Assembly: GCA_946886475.1 (NCBI GenBank)
Contig: CAMPIQ010000037.1
Span: forward strand, 1 to 26,134
Direction: 5' to 3'
DNA length: 26,134 nt
Source of the DNA: an uncultured Chitinophagales bacterium
GTDB taxonomy: Bacteria > Bacteroidota > Bacteroidia > Chitinophagales > Chitinophagaceae
The notes under the pieces are model-generated. The model made no database searches and was not told the origin of the DNA. It saw only the letters and a list, made by a program, of their open reading frames with translations. Each line of letters begins with the position of its first letter. Position 1 is the first letter of the stretch. Below, piece by piece: positions 1-6,357 of this stretch. The translations under genes and the position numbers were made by a program.

Positions 1-273
1 GCCAATTTAACGATGTTTATAATGCTATCCTGAACAGGAAGCTTTAACCTGTTAAACCTATGGATCCGGGAACTTTATCACTGATAAATACCAAAACAAA
101 GTCAACTTTCAACATTGCATTAGCAAATTTTGAACTATCTTTACCCAACTCTTATTAGAAGACTGGATAATCTACACGCCCGTATGTTCATCAAGTCATA
201 ATGATGAGCATTAACCCTAACTCCACTTTTTATACAAGCAGTTAGAAATTATTTTAATTAAACAAAATCATTC
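1..273. other. Left-edge non-coding region upstream of the helicase
   Basis: No ORF of useful length is visible on either strand. The stretch holds a perfect inverted repeat TTTAAC-CT-GTTAAA at 43-56 and a possible weak promoter (TTG at 115-117, then TATCTTTA at 136-143 after 18 bases). The latter has one mismatch to the Bacteroidota -7 consensus TAnnTTTG. If it is used, the helicase mRNA would have an untranslated leader of more than 100 bases. I see no clear Shine-Dalgarno sequence in front of the helicase ATG. Confidence 0.4.
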
Positions 274-1509
274 ATGTTATTTGAACAATTGGGGCTTATT
301 GAGCCCATCAGAAAGGCTTTACAAAAAGAAGGCTATACTACTCCCACCCCTATCCAACAACAAGCCATACCTGTAGTACTTGAAGGAAGAGACCTTTTAG
401 GCTGTGCGCAAACCGGTACAGGTAAAACAGCAGCATTTGCTATTCCCATTATACAATTACTGGAAGCAGACAAACGTAATGCAAAAGGATATAAACATAT
501 CAGGGCCCTGGTATTAACGCCTACAAGAGAACTGGCCGCCCAGATCAGTGAAAGTTTTGGAGCCTATGGAAAATATACAACCATATCGAAGGAAGTGATC
601 TTTGGCGGTGTATCACAACACCATCAGACCATTGCATTGCGAAATGGAACTGATGTTTTGATCGCCACTCCAGGAAGGTTATTGGATCTCATGAACCAGG
701 GGTATGTTCACCTGGATCATCTTGAGTTCTTTGTGCTTGATGAAGCCGACCGCATGCTTGACATGGGGTTCATTCATGATGTGAAAAAGATCATCAGGGA
801 ATTACCCAGGCAAAAGCAGACCTTATTTTTCTCTGCGACCATGCCACCCCAGATAGCGCAACTGGCTGCTTCACTTTTACATCAACCTGTAAAAGTTGAG
901 GTAACACCGGTATCAACCACTGCAGAAAAAATTGATCAGGCAGTATATTTCGTAAATAAAAAAGATAAACTCTCTTTACTGGTTCATCTGCTGGAAGAAA
1001 AAAAGATCGGCAGGGCGCTTTTATTTACAAAGACCAAACATGGCGCTGATAAGATCACAAAAGATCTGAAAAAAATAAACATCAACGCGGCCGCAATACA
1101 TGGTAATAAAACCCAGAGTGCGAGGGAAGCTGCATTGTACCAGTTCAAGAACCACAAAATAAAAGTGCTTGTTGCAACAGATATTGCTGCAAGAGGAATT
1201 GATGTTGATGAATTAACGCACGTTATCAATTTTGACCTGCCCGATGTGCCGGAAACCTATGTGCACCGCATTGGCAGAACGGGAAGAGCAGGATCGGATG
1301 GAATTGCCCTTTCCTTTTGTGATGTTTCAGAAAGAAGTTCATTGAAGGATATCAATAAACTGATTGGTTTAAAAATCCCGGCTTTTCCACATCCTTTTGA
1401 GAATAATATTCAGGAAGTTAATCAGCAACCAGTTTCAAATCAACATAAAAGGTTCAGCAACAGGCCGGGAAAGCCAGCGCATACAAGGCCCCGAACTGTG
1501 AGTAACTGA
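274..1509 (+). CDS. DEAD-box ATP-dependent RNA helicase (RhlE-like)
   Basis: An ATP-dependent RNA helicase that unwinds short RNA duplexes in the cytoplasm, as in ribosome assembly, RNA decay or cold adaptation. All canonical motifs are in order: Q motif around residues 21-33 (GYTTPTPIQQQAIP), Walker A AQTGTGKT at 45-52, PTRELA near 83-88, TPGR near 132, DEAD at 156-159, SAT at 187-189, ATDIAARGID near 301-310 and HRIGRTGR at 331-338. A short basic tail rich in R, K, H and Q follows from about residue 375; such tails commonly bind RNA in the RhlE group. At 411 residues it is a normal length. The ATG at 274 starts close to the Q motif, so the start fits. The next ORF overlaps its last base. 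The subfamily (RhlE rather than another DEAD group) is inferred from overall likeness only. Confidence 0.96.
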   Translation: MLFEQLGLIEPIRKALQKEGYTTPTPIQQQAIPVVLEGRDLLGCAQTGTGKTAAFAIPIIQLLEADKRNAKGYKHIRALVLTPTRELAAQISESFGAYGKYTTISKEVIFGGVSQHHQTIALRNGTDVLIATPGRLLDLMNQGYVHLDHLEFFVLDEADRMLDMGFIHDVKKIIRELPRQKQTLFFSATMPPQIAQLAASLLHQPVKVEVTPVSTTAEKIDQAVYFVNKKDKLSLLVHLLEEKKIGRALLFTKTKHGADKITKDLKKININAAAIHGNKTQSAREAALYQFKNHKIKVLVATDIAARGIDVDELTHVINFDLPDVPETYVHRIGRTGRAGSDGIALSFCDVSERSSLKDINKLIGLKIPAFPHPFENNIQEVNQQPVSNQHKRFSNRPGKPAHTRPRTVSN

Positions 1510-1555
1510 TGTTCGCCGGGGAGCAGAATTTAAAAGTTTCAAGCCTTAATTCTGC

Positions 1556-1563
1556 TACCTTTG
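1556..1563 (+). promoter_or_regulatory. -7 promoter element TACCTTTG
   Basis: Perfect match to the Bacteroidota -7 consensus TAnnTTTG. Its last base lies six bases before the ATG at 1569, so transcription would start at or next to the start codon (leaderless mRNA). A canonical -33 TTTG at the usual distance is not seen; TTTC at 1537-1540 is the nearest match. The element lies inside the longer ORF reading from 1509 and so argues for the ATG at 1569. Confidence 0.6.
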
Positions 1564-1568
1564 GCAAT

Positions 1569-1835
1569 ATGAATACAGAAGATATCCAAAAGTTCCTGGA
1601 GTCCAAAACCTCTAATGGAAATGACTATGTAAAGATCGATTTTAAAAAAAGGGACACGATCTATGGATTGTTTGTAAGAGACCAGGATTATAATGATCTG
1701 AAATCAAAAAATTTCTGGCGTATTGTTACCCGGAAAAATTTTGATGAATACAAAAAATCAAAAAACATAAACCTTGCAAAGATCTTCAACGGTGCAGAGT
1801 TTTCCAGACTTTCATTGTTAACAGAAACTTTTTAA
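1569..1835 (+). CDS. Small conserved-looking protein of unknown function
   Basis: An 88-residue soluble protein that I do not recognise. The reading frame is open from an ATG at 1509, but I prefer the in-frame ATG at 1569. The first 20 residues of the longer version look non-coding, and a perfect -7 box (TACCTTTG, 1556-1563) ends six bases before 1569, pointing to a leaderless mRNA. The protein starts MNTEDIQKFLES and is rich in Lys, Asp, Asn and Phe. A stretch reading DYVKIDFKKRDTIYGLFVRD resembles a small beta-barrel strand pair, which is an impression and not a domain call. There is no signal peptide or membrane segment. A second small gene (1864) follows after 28 bases, so the two may be co-transcribed. 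Confidence 0.7.
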   Translation: MNTEDIQKFLESKTSNGNDYVKIDFKKRDTIYGLFVRDQDYNDLKSKNFWRIVTRKNFDEYKKSKNINLAKIFNGAEFSRLSLLTETF

Positions 1836-1863
1836 AGGCTGAATAAATATTATAACCCGATAC

Positions 1864-2133
1864 ATGAGTACTTATTTTTCTAAAGTGATCAAAGCTGGTG
1901 AGAGGCAGAGAGAATTTAATTTCAGACAAGTGATCAAAGGAATGGAACCCCAATACAATGTGGATGTTCCGGATGAAAAAGGCAACCGTTTAATGTTCAG
2001 TATGCATAAAGCTGAGGATGGTGCCTGGAGAACTTCTATTGAACAATTACCAGCCTGGGTGCAGGATGCAGAGAATGCGCTGGCTGCCGCCATTGAAGAA
2101 AATAATGAACAGGAGCAGAAAAGAAAAAGATAA
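1864..2133 (+). CDS. Small conserved-looking protein of unknown function
   Basis: An 89-residue cytoplasmic protein with no recognised domain. It has a mixed, protein-like composition (FRQVIKGMEPQYNVDVPDEKGNR, then MFSMHKAEDGAWRTS and LPAWVQDAENALAAAIEE) and ends in a highly charged EQEQKRKR tail. The central part could be a short beta-rich unit followed by a helix; this is a guess from pattern. It lies 28 bases after the previous small gene on the same strand and converges with the response regulator gene, whose stop codon begins two bases away. The minus-strand ORF over the same bases (1872-2093) has atypical composition and looks like a shadow. Confidence 0.72.
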   Translation: MSTYFSKVIKAGERQREFNFRQVIKGMEPQYNVDVPDEKGNRLMFSMHKAEDGAWRTSIEQLPAWVQDAENALAAAIEENNEQEQKRKR

Positions 2134-2135
2134 GA

Positions 2136-2576
2136 TCAGATAAAAGCTGTATACCTGCCATTGATACAAAACTGTTCCCTGACCTCCTCAGGAGAATGCC
2201 AGTTCAGATGAAGGATAGATTTAATCGAGGAAAGATAATCCTTATACACCGGTGGTTTTATAAAAAACAGGTGCGCTCCCATTTCATATGCTGTCTGTAT
2301 GTTTGATTGTTTTGTGGTGCTGGAAAAAACAATTACCGGTAACTGTGAAAGCTGATCATTATTCCTGATCTCCACCAGGCATTCCAACCCGTTTTTATAA
2401 GGCATGTCAAGATCGAGAAAAAGCAGGTCGGGCTTTTCCTGTTTCAAAAGCTCGAGCAGTTGTTTACCATTGGATGCAAACTCGAGTTTGATTTCAGGAC
2501 TGACTTCCTCTAATGCGATCTGGAAAATATTCTGGTCGTCTATATCATCTTCGGCAAGAATAATATTTTTGACCAT
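2136..2576 (-). CDS. Single-domain response regulator (receiver only)
   Basis: A stand-alone CheY/Rcp1-like receiver protein without an output domain; it would take part in phosphorelay by protein contact. Counting from the furthest upstream Met (2606), the acidic pair is at D20/D21, the phospho-acceptor is D65 in FLDLDMPYKNG, the switch Ser/Thr is in VIVFSSTT, and the conserved Lys is in FFIKPP. I prefer the ATG at 2574-2576 (protein MVKNIILAEDD), because receiver domains begin right at that strand; the ATG at 2606 would add ten non-conserved residues. The tail past the receiver is short (NWHSPEEVREQF). No kinase gene is adjacent, so the partner is elsewhere. Two -7 boxes lie upstream on this strand. 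Confidence 0.92.
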   Translation of the reverse strand: MVKNIILAEDDIDDQNIFQIALEEVSPEIKLEFASNGKQLLELLKQEKPDLLFLDLDMPYKNGLECLVEIRNNDQLSQLPVIVFSSTTKQSNIQTAYEMGAHLFFIKPPVYKDYLSSIKSILHLNWHSPEEVREQFCINGRYTAFI

Positions 2577-2634
2577 GGTGTATGATGCAGCTGAATTAGT
2601 ATTCATATTCTTGTTAAGGGATAGTAAGGGTACG

Positions 2635-2642
2635 CAAAATTA
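2635..2642 (-). promoter_or_regulatory. -7 promoter element TAATTTTG for the receiver gene
   Basis: Read on the minus strand this is a perfect TAnnTTTG match, 29 bases before the furthest upstream ATG of the receiver gene. A second perfect match (TACGTTTG) lies at 2673-2680 on the same strand, so there may be two promoters. No convincing -33 TTTG is seen at the right spacing for either. Confidence 0.5.
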
Positions 2643-2672
2643 TATTGTTTTATTTAAAAATCAGCTTTAATA

Positions 2673-2680
2673 CAAACGTA
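2673..2680 (-). promoter_or_regulatory. Second -7 promoter element TACGTTTG for the receiver gene
   Basis: Perfect minus-strand TAnnTTTG match, giving a leader of about 60 bases to the upstream ATG. This could be an alternative promoter to the one at 2635-2642. The -33 element is not evident. Confidence 0.4.
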
Positions 2681-2898
2681 TTACCCGCCTCATTGGTATG
2701 CTATGGATCCGTTAAGAATAATGGGAACATATGATTAACATTCATGATCAATAAAGCGTTCATTGCCTTACTTAAACCATTTAAAACAAGCCTTGAACTT
2801 CCAATTTCTGTTTTTAAGCGATTTCATCCGGAATACGATACGGGTCTGTTTAATTTTATCCTCCCCTCCTGCAGAACCATCCAATAAAACTAACTCCT

Positions 2899-3120
2899 AT
2901 GGACATTACAATACTTCTTACCGAACGCCTGAAAGCGGAATATAGCGTGGAACAGGTTGATGCTATCACTTATACTATACGTCTCAAAAGATTTGAAGGA
3001 GAACGTAAACCTCCCCTATTTATTAAACTGCAAAAGACCTCAGCCGGCTGGGTCTCCGCTTTTAATGATACAATCCTGCTTTTCAAAATCGGAACCGCAA
3101 TCGATGCTGCTTGTGATTGA
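2899..3120 (+). CDS. Small protein of unknown function
   Basis: A 73-residue protein, not recognised. The sequence starts MDITILLTERLKAEYSVEQVD and ends in a regular hydrophobic pattern (PPLFIKLQKTSAGWVSAFND, then LLFKIGTAIDAA), which looks like a small alpha/beta fold. There is no signal peptide or membrane helix. Its stop codon ends at 3120, directly abutting the nhaA stop codon on the opposite strand. Two other plus-strand ORFs over the region (2763-2945 and 2957-3229) have low-complexity, unnatural composition, and the second would overlap nhaA, so I prefer this frame. I see no TAnnTTTG box upstream. Reality of the gene is likely but not certain. Confidence 0.58.
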   Translation: MDITILLTERLKAEYSVEQVDAITYTIRLKRFEGERKPPLFIKLQKTSAGWVSAFNDTILLFKIGTAIDAACD

Positions 3121-4278
3121 TCAATTATTCATTGTTTTCTTATTATTGAAAAGCACCATTAATCCTGCAATGGCCGCGGTGAATGATGCCACCAGTATAG
3201 CCAGTTTGGATGCTACAATTACGGACTGATCGTTAAATGCAAGGTTAGTAATGAAAATGCTCATGGTGAAACCGATTCCTGCAAGTAAGGCTGCACCAGA
3301 CAGTAATTTCCAACTGACTCCCTGAGGCAGGCCGGCCAATCCCGTTTTAATGGCCAGCCAGGAAACCAACATAATGCCGATAAACTTCCCAACAATCAGC
3401 CCTGCGATAATGCCTATTGAATTATCCGATAGTAATCCTTCCAGTGCATTTTCCGGAATAATGATCGCTGTATTCACCAAAGCAAAAACAGGAAGGATTA
3501 TGAAAGCTACAGGATAATGTAAGGCATGCTGCAATTTATAGGAAGGATTTTTACTATCATCCTTATGAAACGGAATTGCGAATGCCAGTAATACACCTGA
3601 GATAGTTGCATGTATTCCTGACTGAAGCATGCAATACCACATAACTATTCCCGGCAGGAGATAAAGCCACAGCCCGTAAACTTTTAGTTTTCCCATAATA
3701 AACAGGATAATGAAAATGACCATGGCAGCCATGAAATAGGCTGCCTTAAAATCATCGGTATAAAATAATGCTATTACGGTTATGGCTCCGAGATCGTCAA
3801 TAATAGCCAGGGCAGTAAGAAATATTTTTAAGGTTAATGGAATTCTGTTTCCCGCAAGAGAAAGTATACCTAAAGCAAACGCTATGTCGGTGGCCATGGG
3901 AATGCCAAAGCCTGCCTGTGTATCTGTGCCTGAATTAAATAACAAATGAATAGCTGCGGGTGCCGCCATCCCACCTAAAGCAGCAAGCAAAGGCAACATG
4001 GCTTGCTTAATGTGCGACAATTCACCAATATATAATTCACGTTCAATTTCAAGTCCTACCAGTAAAAAGAAAAAGGTCATCAACCCATCATTAATCCATT
4101 GTTCCAGACTGTAATCAAGGTGAAGACCAGAGAAAGAAAGATCCGCATGTTCATGGATCAGGTGTGTTACACTTTCACCCCATGTAGAATTTGCAACCCA
4201 TAGAGAAATAATGGTACATGCAATTAATATAAAACCGGAAGCCTTTTCACTGTTAAAAAATGCCCTGAATAAATTCAT
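3121..4278 (-). CDS. nhaA: Na+/H+ antiporter NhaA
   Basis: Inner-membrane antiporter that exports Na+ (or Li+) in exchange for H+ and so controls sodium and pH balance. The 385-residue length matches the family (E. coli NhaA is 388). The protein is almost entirely hydrophobic helices. The hallmark residues are present: D131 in GIPMATDIAFALG and the pair D161/D162 in LAIIDDLGAI, which correspond to the functional Asp133, Asp163 and Asp164 of E. coli. The N-terminus (LFRAFFNSEKASGF) and the GLEIERE motif near residues 75-81 are also typical. A perfect -7 box lies 30 bases upstream of the ATG, with a 16-bp palindrome at the expected -33 position. It is monocistronic here: a terminator of the gene behind it lies just upstream of the promoter. 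Confidence 0.97.
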   Translation of the reverse strand: MNLFRAFFNSEKASGFILIACTIISLWVANSTWGESVTHLIHEHADLSFSGLHLDYSLEQWINDGLMTFFFLLVGLEIERELYIGELSHIKQAMLPLLAALGGMAAPAAIHLLFNSGTDTQAGFGIPMATDIAFALGILSLAGNRIPLTLKIFLTALAIIDDLGAITVIALFYTDDFKAAYFMAAMVIFIILFIMGKLKVYGLWLYLLPGIVMWYCMLQSGIHATISGVLLAFAIPFHKDDSKNPSYKLQHALHYPVAFIILPVFALVNTAIIIPENALEGLLSDNSIGIIAGLIVGKFIGIMLVSWLAIKTGLAGLPQGVSWKLLSGAALLAGIGFTMSIFITNLAFNDQSVIVASKLAILVASFTAAIAGLMVLFNNKKTMNN

Positions 4279-4307
4279 CCATTAACTTTTTACCCTTGGA
4301 AAAGCCT

Positions 4308-4315
4308 CAAATGTA
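4308..4315 (-). promoter_or_regulatory. -7 promoter element TACATTTG for nhaA
   Basis: Perfect minus-strand TAnnTTTG, 30 bases before the nhaA ATG. The region where a -33 element is expected is occupied by the palindrome at 4327-4342, which could be an operator. Confidence 0.6.
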
Positions 4316-4326
4316 CAAGGTAAAAA

Positions 4327-4342
4327 TTAGCTGTTCAGCTAA
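4327..4342. promoter_or_regulatory. 16-bp palindrome in the nhaA promoter, possible operator
   Basis: Perfect inverted repeat TTAGCTG-TT-CAGCTAA. It lies between the terminator of the 126-residue gene and the nhaA -7 box, covering the place of a -33 element. That position suits a repressor or activator site. As RNA it would form a six-base-pair stem, so an accessory terminator hairpin is the alternative reading. Confidence 0.35.
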
Positions 4343-4371
4343 AAAATAAAAGGATCACTTTATGGTGATCC
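4341..4371 (-). terminator. Intrinsic terminator after the 126-residue gene
   Basis: Perfect 7-bp stem GGATCAC/GTGATCC (4352-4358 with 4365-4371) around a six-base loop. On the minus strand it is followed by a T-rich tract (TTTTATTTTTT). It starts nine bases after the stop of the gene at 4380-4760 and separates it from nhaA. Confidence 0.85.
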
Positions 4372-4379
4372 CTTATAAG

Positions 4380-4760
4380 TCAGGAAGTTTTTTTATTGAT
4401 CTCAACTTCCTTCATAAATTTTCCTAATTCTTCATCTGCATATAAACCATATGCATCAATGAGGGTACCTCTCCGGCCATCCACTGTTTCAATGGCATAA
4501 AGGATAGACATGTCATCAGGATTTGAAATTCCCTCAAAACGGTAGAAATTAAGGGCTTTTACATCCTTTGCCTTATATTTTTTATCATTGCTGAGGTCAT
4601 GCAACTTTCCTTTTTCCACTTTGTATTGATCCAGATAACCCTGTGCTTCCAGTTTGCGCAGGCATTTATCCATTTCAGACATCTCTGTTAACCTGTCGTT
4701 TGCCTGGTCATAATCCATTGGCCTGAAGTTATTTTCATTTCTGAACTGATCCCTTTCCAT
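4380..4760 (-). CDS. Small conserved Bacteroidota protein, unknown function
   Basis: A 126-residue soluble, charged protein. The C-terminal half (FYRFEGISNPDDMSILYAIE, then DGRRGTLIDAYGLYAD) matches my memory of a small Bacteroidota family that databases often label phosphoribosylpyrophosphate synthetase. The protein is far too short to be that enzyme, which has about 310 residues, and it lacks a PRPP-binding loop, so I would not use that name. An N-terminal helical part (residues 20-60, LTEMSEMDKCLRKLEAQGY) precedes the conserved unit. It has its own downstream terminator. Family recognition is from memory and the function is unknown. Confidence 0.8.
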   Translation of the reverse strand: MERDQFRNENNFRPMDYDQANDRLTEMSEMDKCLRKLEAQGYLDQYKVEKGKLHDLSNDKKYKAKDVKALNFYRFEGISNPDDMSILYAIETVDGRRGTLIDAYGLYADEELGKFMKEVEINKKTS

Positions 4761-4904
4761 AGTCCTGTTTTCTTTTATTTATGCATATAATATGCCGTCA
4801 AACAAAATGTGCAAATTTTTCCCGGACGGAACTGTGGAAGAGCCTGAGTATTTGTGCTTGGGCTTGTGCTCCAGGGGCTCCATACAAAAAATATGTTCGT
4901 GCAA

Positions 4905-5351
4905 TTATCTTCTGGACAAGGTATAAGTGATCACGAAATTTCGCCCGTCAATGTTTACATTGTCTTCTCCCCTGATGGAATTGTTGCTGAACTGGGTAAT
5001 ATTTAAATTGATCTGATCACTGTACATATCTATGCTTAAAGAATTGCCATAGAGTTCCCAGCTCATATTCTGCCAGGAAGCATTACAACCCTGCCTGCTC
5101 TGACCGTAACCGTTATAATCAAATACCAGTACGATGTCCTGCTGACAATAACTATAGTTGTTATAGATATCAGTTTCATTGCGGCCATCCCCATCCCAGT
5201 CGTAGGCTATATCTGACCTGATGCCTGTTACCGCCCAGGTACCAATGATATCGCTGGAGGAGGAGACGGGAGCCTGTTTTACACAGCCTGAAATGAACAG
5301 GGATAAGAACAAAAAAGAAATGGTGGTGGTAGTAGATATTATTTTTACCAT
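4905..5351 (-). CDS. Lipocalin-like lipoprotein
   Basis: A 148-residue secreted lipoprotein, anchored by Cys23 after a signal peptide with lipobox FISGC. The mature part begins with a Ser-rich linker, then IIGTWAVTGI and continues as alternating beta strands to the end. This is the usual look of the small Bacteroidota lipocalin-like domains that start with a GxW motif. An Asp-rich loop near residues 51-61 (DWDGDGRNETD) resembles a calcium-binding loop. No enzymatic motif is seen. The gene stands alone: 144 bases separate it from the next gene downstream and more than 400 bases of gene-free sequence lie upstream. The ligand is unknown. Confidence 0.82.
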   Translation of the reverse strand: MVKIISTTTTISFLFLSLFISGCVKQAPVSSSSDIIGTWAVTGIRSDIAYDWDGDGRNETDIYNNYSYCQQDIVLVFDYNGYGQSRQGCNASWQNMSWELYGNSLSIDMYSDQINLNITQFSNNSIRGEDNVNIDGRNFVITYTLSRR

Positions 5352-5525
5352 AAATAGCTTTTTTAAGGTTAGGAATTTATCTTTCCTATATCCTTTTCTA
5401 TGCCATTTTACTTAAATAAAAAGTGAATTAACGAAGTTAAAAATGAGAGAAATTGGTGGTTTGAATTTTCCGGTTCATCCCCTGCATTATTCACCAGAAC
5501 TGAAACGTACTGCTTCTGACCAAAT

Positions 5526-5634
5526 AAAAAAAGGGCCACTGGAGCCCTGGTAAATTGTCGAACGAAATTTGGTTCTTCACAGGTAATATTTTGGTTGCGA
5601 CCTGTTTTGTTTGAAGGCTACTGGTTGATTGCAG
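5526..5634 (-). ncRNA. Candidate small structured RNA (about 105 nt)
   Basis: Three signals line up on the minus strand where no protein gene exists. A perfect -7 box TACTTTTG is at 5637-5644. A two-part hairpin pairs CUUCA (5612-5616) with UGAAG (5575-5579) and CAGGU (5600-5604) with ACCUG (5580-5584), with a seven-base bulge on one side and a 15-base loop. An intrinsic terminator follows, with stem AGGGC/GCCCU (5532-5536 with 5544-5548) and seven Ts. The size and plan (independent promoter, long imperfect hairpin, terminator) resemble the Bacteroidota 6S-type RNAs such as the Flavo-1 motif, but I cannot confirm family membership by eye. It does not sit close before any minus-strand gene, so a free small RNA fits better than a leader. 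The exact ends are estimates. Confidence 0.5.
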
Positions 5635-5636
5635 CA

Positions 5637-5644
5637 CAAAAGTA
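5637..5644 (-). promoter_or_regulatory. -7 promoter element TACTTTTG for the candidate small RNA
   Basis: Perfect minus-strand TAnnTTTG in a gene-free region, about 110 bases before a terminator in the same direction. No clear -33 TTTG is present. Confidence 0.5.
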
Positions 5645-5808
5645 AGAGATGGTAAATTATTATTTTTCTACGTTAGCTAAATGAATGATACCAGTCGGCG
5701 AATGTTCAATATATGGCGTTGAGGACTGGCCAGATTACCGCAGCCTGAAAAACACCGGATATTGAGGGCATTAAAATGATTACTTCTTCAATAAAAATCT
5801 ACTTTATC

Positions 5809-6207
5809 ATGAACATCAGTGCTTTTATCACCCACAGTAAAGGTCAGATACATACAGAAGTTAAAACGGGAGATCAGATCAAAACCCTTGCTTTAACATC
5901 AAAAGCAGATGGAAATGGATCCGGCATCAATGGAGGTGAGTTATTGTTTCTGGCTCTTGCCACCTGTTATTGTAATGACCTGTACCGTGAAGCCAACAGG
6001 CGTAATATGGAAATACAATCGGTTCAGGTATTTGTTTCAGGGCAGTTTGGTAAAGAAGGAGCGCCTGCCAGTAATATTCGTTACAGGGTAGATGTCAAAT
6101 CCGGACATGATGCATCTGAAATCCGCTCTTTAATTACTTATGTTGACCAGGTAGCAGAAGTTCATAATACGCTAAGGCTGGGTGCAAAGGTTTCCCTGGA
6201 GTTGTGA
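5809..6207 (+). CDS. OsmC/Ohr-family protein
   Basis: A member of the OsmC/Ohr superfamily, cytoplasmic proteins that reduce organic peroxides through a pair of cysteines. The family core is visible: alternating strands, then NGGELLFLALATCYCNDLYREA (the helix with the peroxidatic-type Cys), then the second beta sheet ending LRLGAKVSLEL. The frame is open from an ATG at 5776, but its first 11 residues are unlike the family; the ATG at 5809 (MNISAFITH) gives the usual start, so I use it (132 residues). Oddly, the second Cys, normally in a CPV-like motif of the last helix, is absent (AEVHNTLRLG), while two Cys sit close together in TCYC. A classical two-Cys peroxidase role is therefore doubtful. 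A strong terminator follows. Confidence 0.86.
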   Translation: MNISAFITHSKGQIHTEVKTGDQIKTLALTSKADGNGSGINGGELLFLALATCYCNDLYREANRRNMEIQSVQVFVSGQFGKEGAPASNIRYRVDVKSGHDASEIRSLITYVDQVAEVHNTLRLGAKVSLEL

Positions 6208-6300
6208 TATGACGAGATTAGGAAGTGATTAGAATTTTAAGAATCCGGCAATTTTTTCGGTGAGCTTAGTAGATTAGCCCAAATATTTCATCTTATCTCA

Positions 6301-6357
6301 TGTGCATTGTGTTTACAATGTACACGGCCCTTGTTTTTACAAGGGCCTCTTATTTTT
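6301..6357 (+). terminator. Tandem hairpin terminator after the OsmC gene
   Basis: Two adjacent hairpins. The first is a 10-bp stem (6301-6310 with 6315-6324, one G-T pair, loop GTTT). The second is a perfect 8-bp GC-rich stem GGCCCTTG/CAAGGGCC (6326-6333 with 6340-6347), followed on the plus strand by TCTTATTTTTT. The T tract overlaps the stop codon of the convergent membrane protein gene. The second hairpin is a textbook intrinsic terminator for the plus strand. Confidence 0.85.

Larger units (their letters stand above)
5352..5775. other. Gene-poor gap holding a candidate small RNA
   Basis: No credible protein-coding ORF lies in this 424-base gap. It contains TTAAC-GAA-GTTAA at 5428-5440 (loosely like the inverted repeat at 43-56) and, on the minus strand, the candidate small RNA at 5526-5634 with its own -7 box. 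I see nothing else I can support. Confidence 0.5.

Noticed and set aside
984..1229. 81-residue ORF on the minus strand inside the helicase gene
   Set aside because: It lies entirely opposite conserved helicase motifs and has a composition typical of an antisense shadow.
57..2711. An 11-base identical word CTATGGATCCG at 58-68 and 2701-2711
   Set aside because: There are only two copies and no further shared flank; it is compatible with chance.
2763..3229. Two alternative plus-strand ORFs (2763-2945 and 2957-3229)
   Set aside because: Their sequences lack regular secondary-structure patterns, one overlaps nhaA, and the frame at 2899-3120 looks more like a real protein.
4779..4883. 34-codon minus-strand ORF directly after the lipoprotein gene
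   Set aside because: It is short, Lys/His/Pro-rich at the start, has no promoter box, and a chance ORF of this size is expected.
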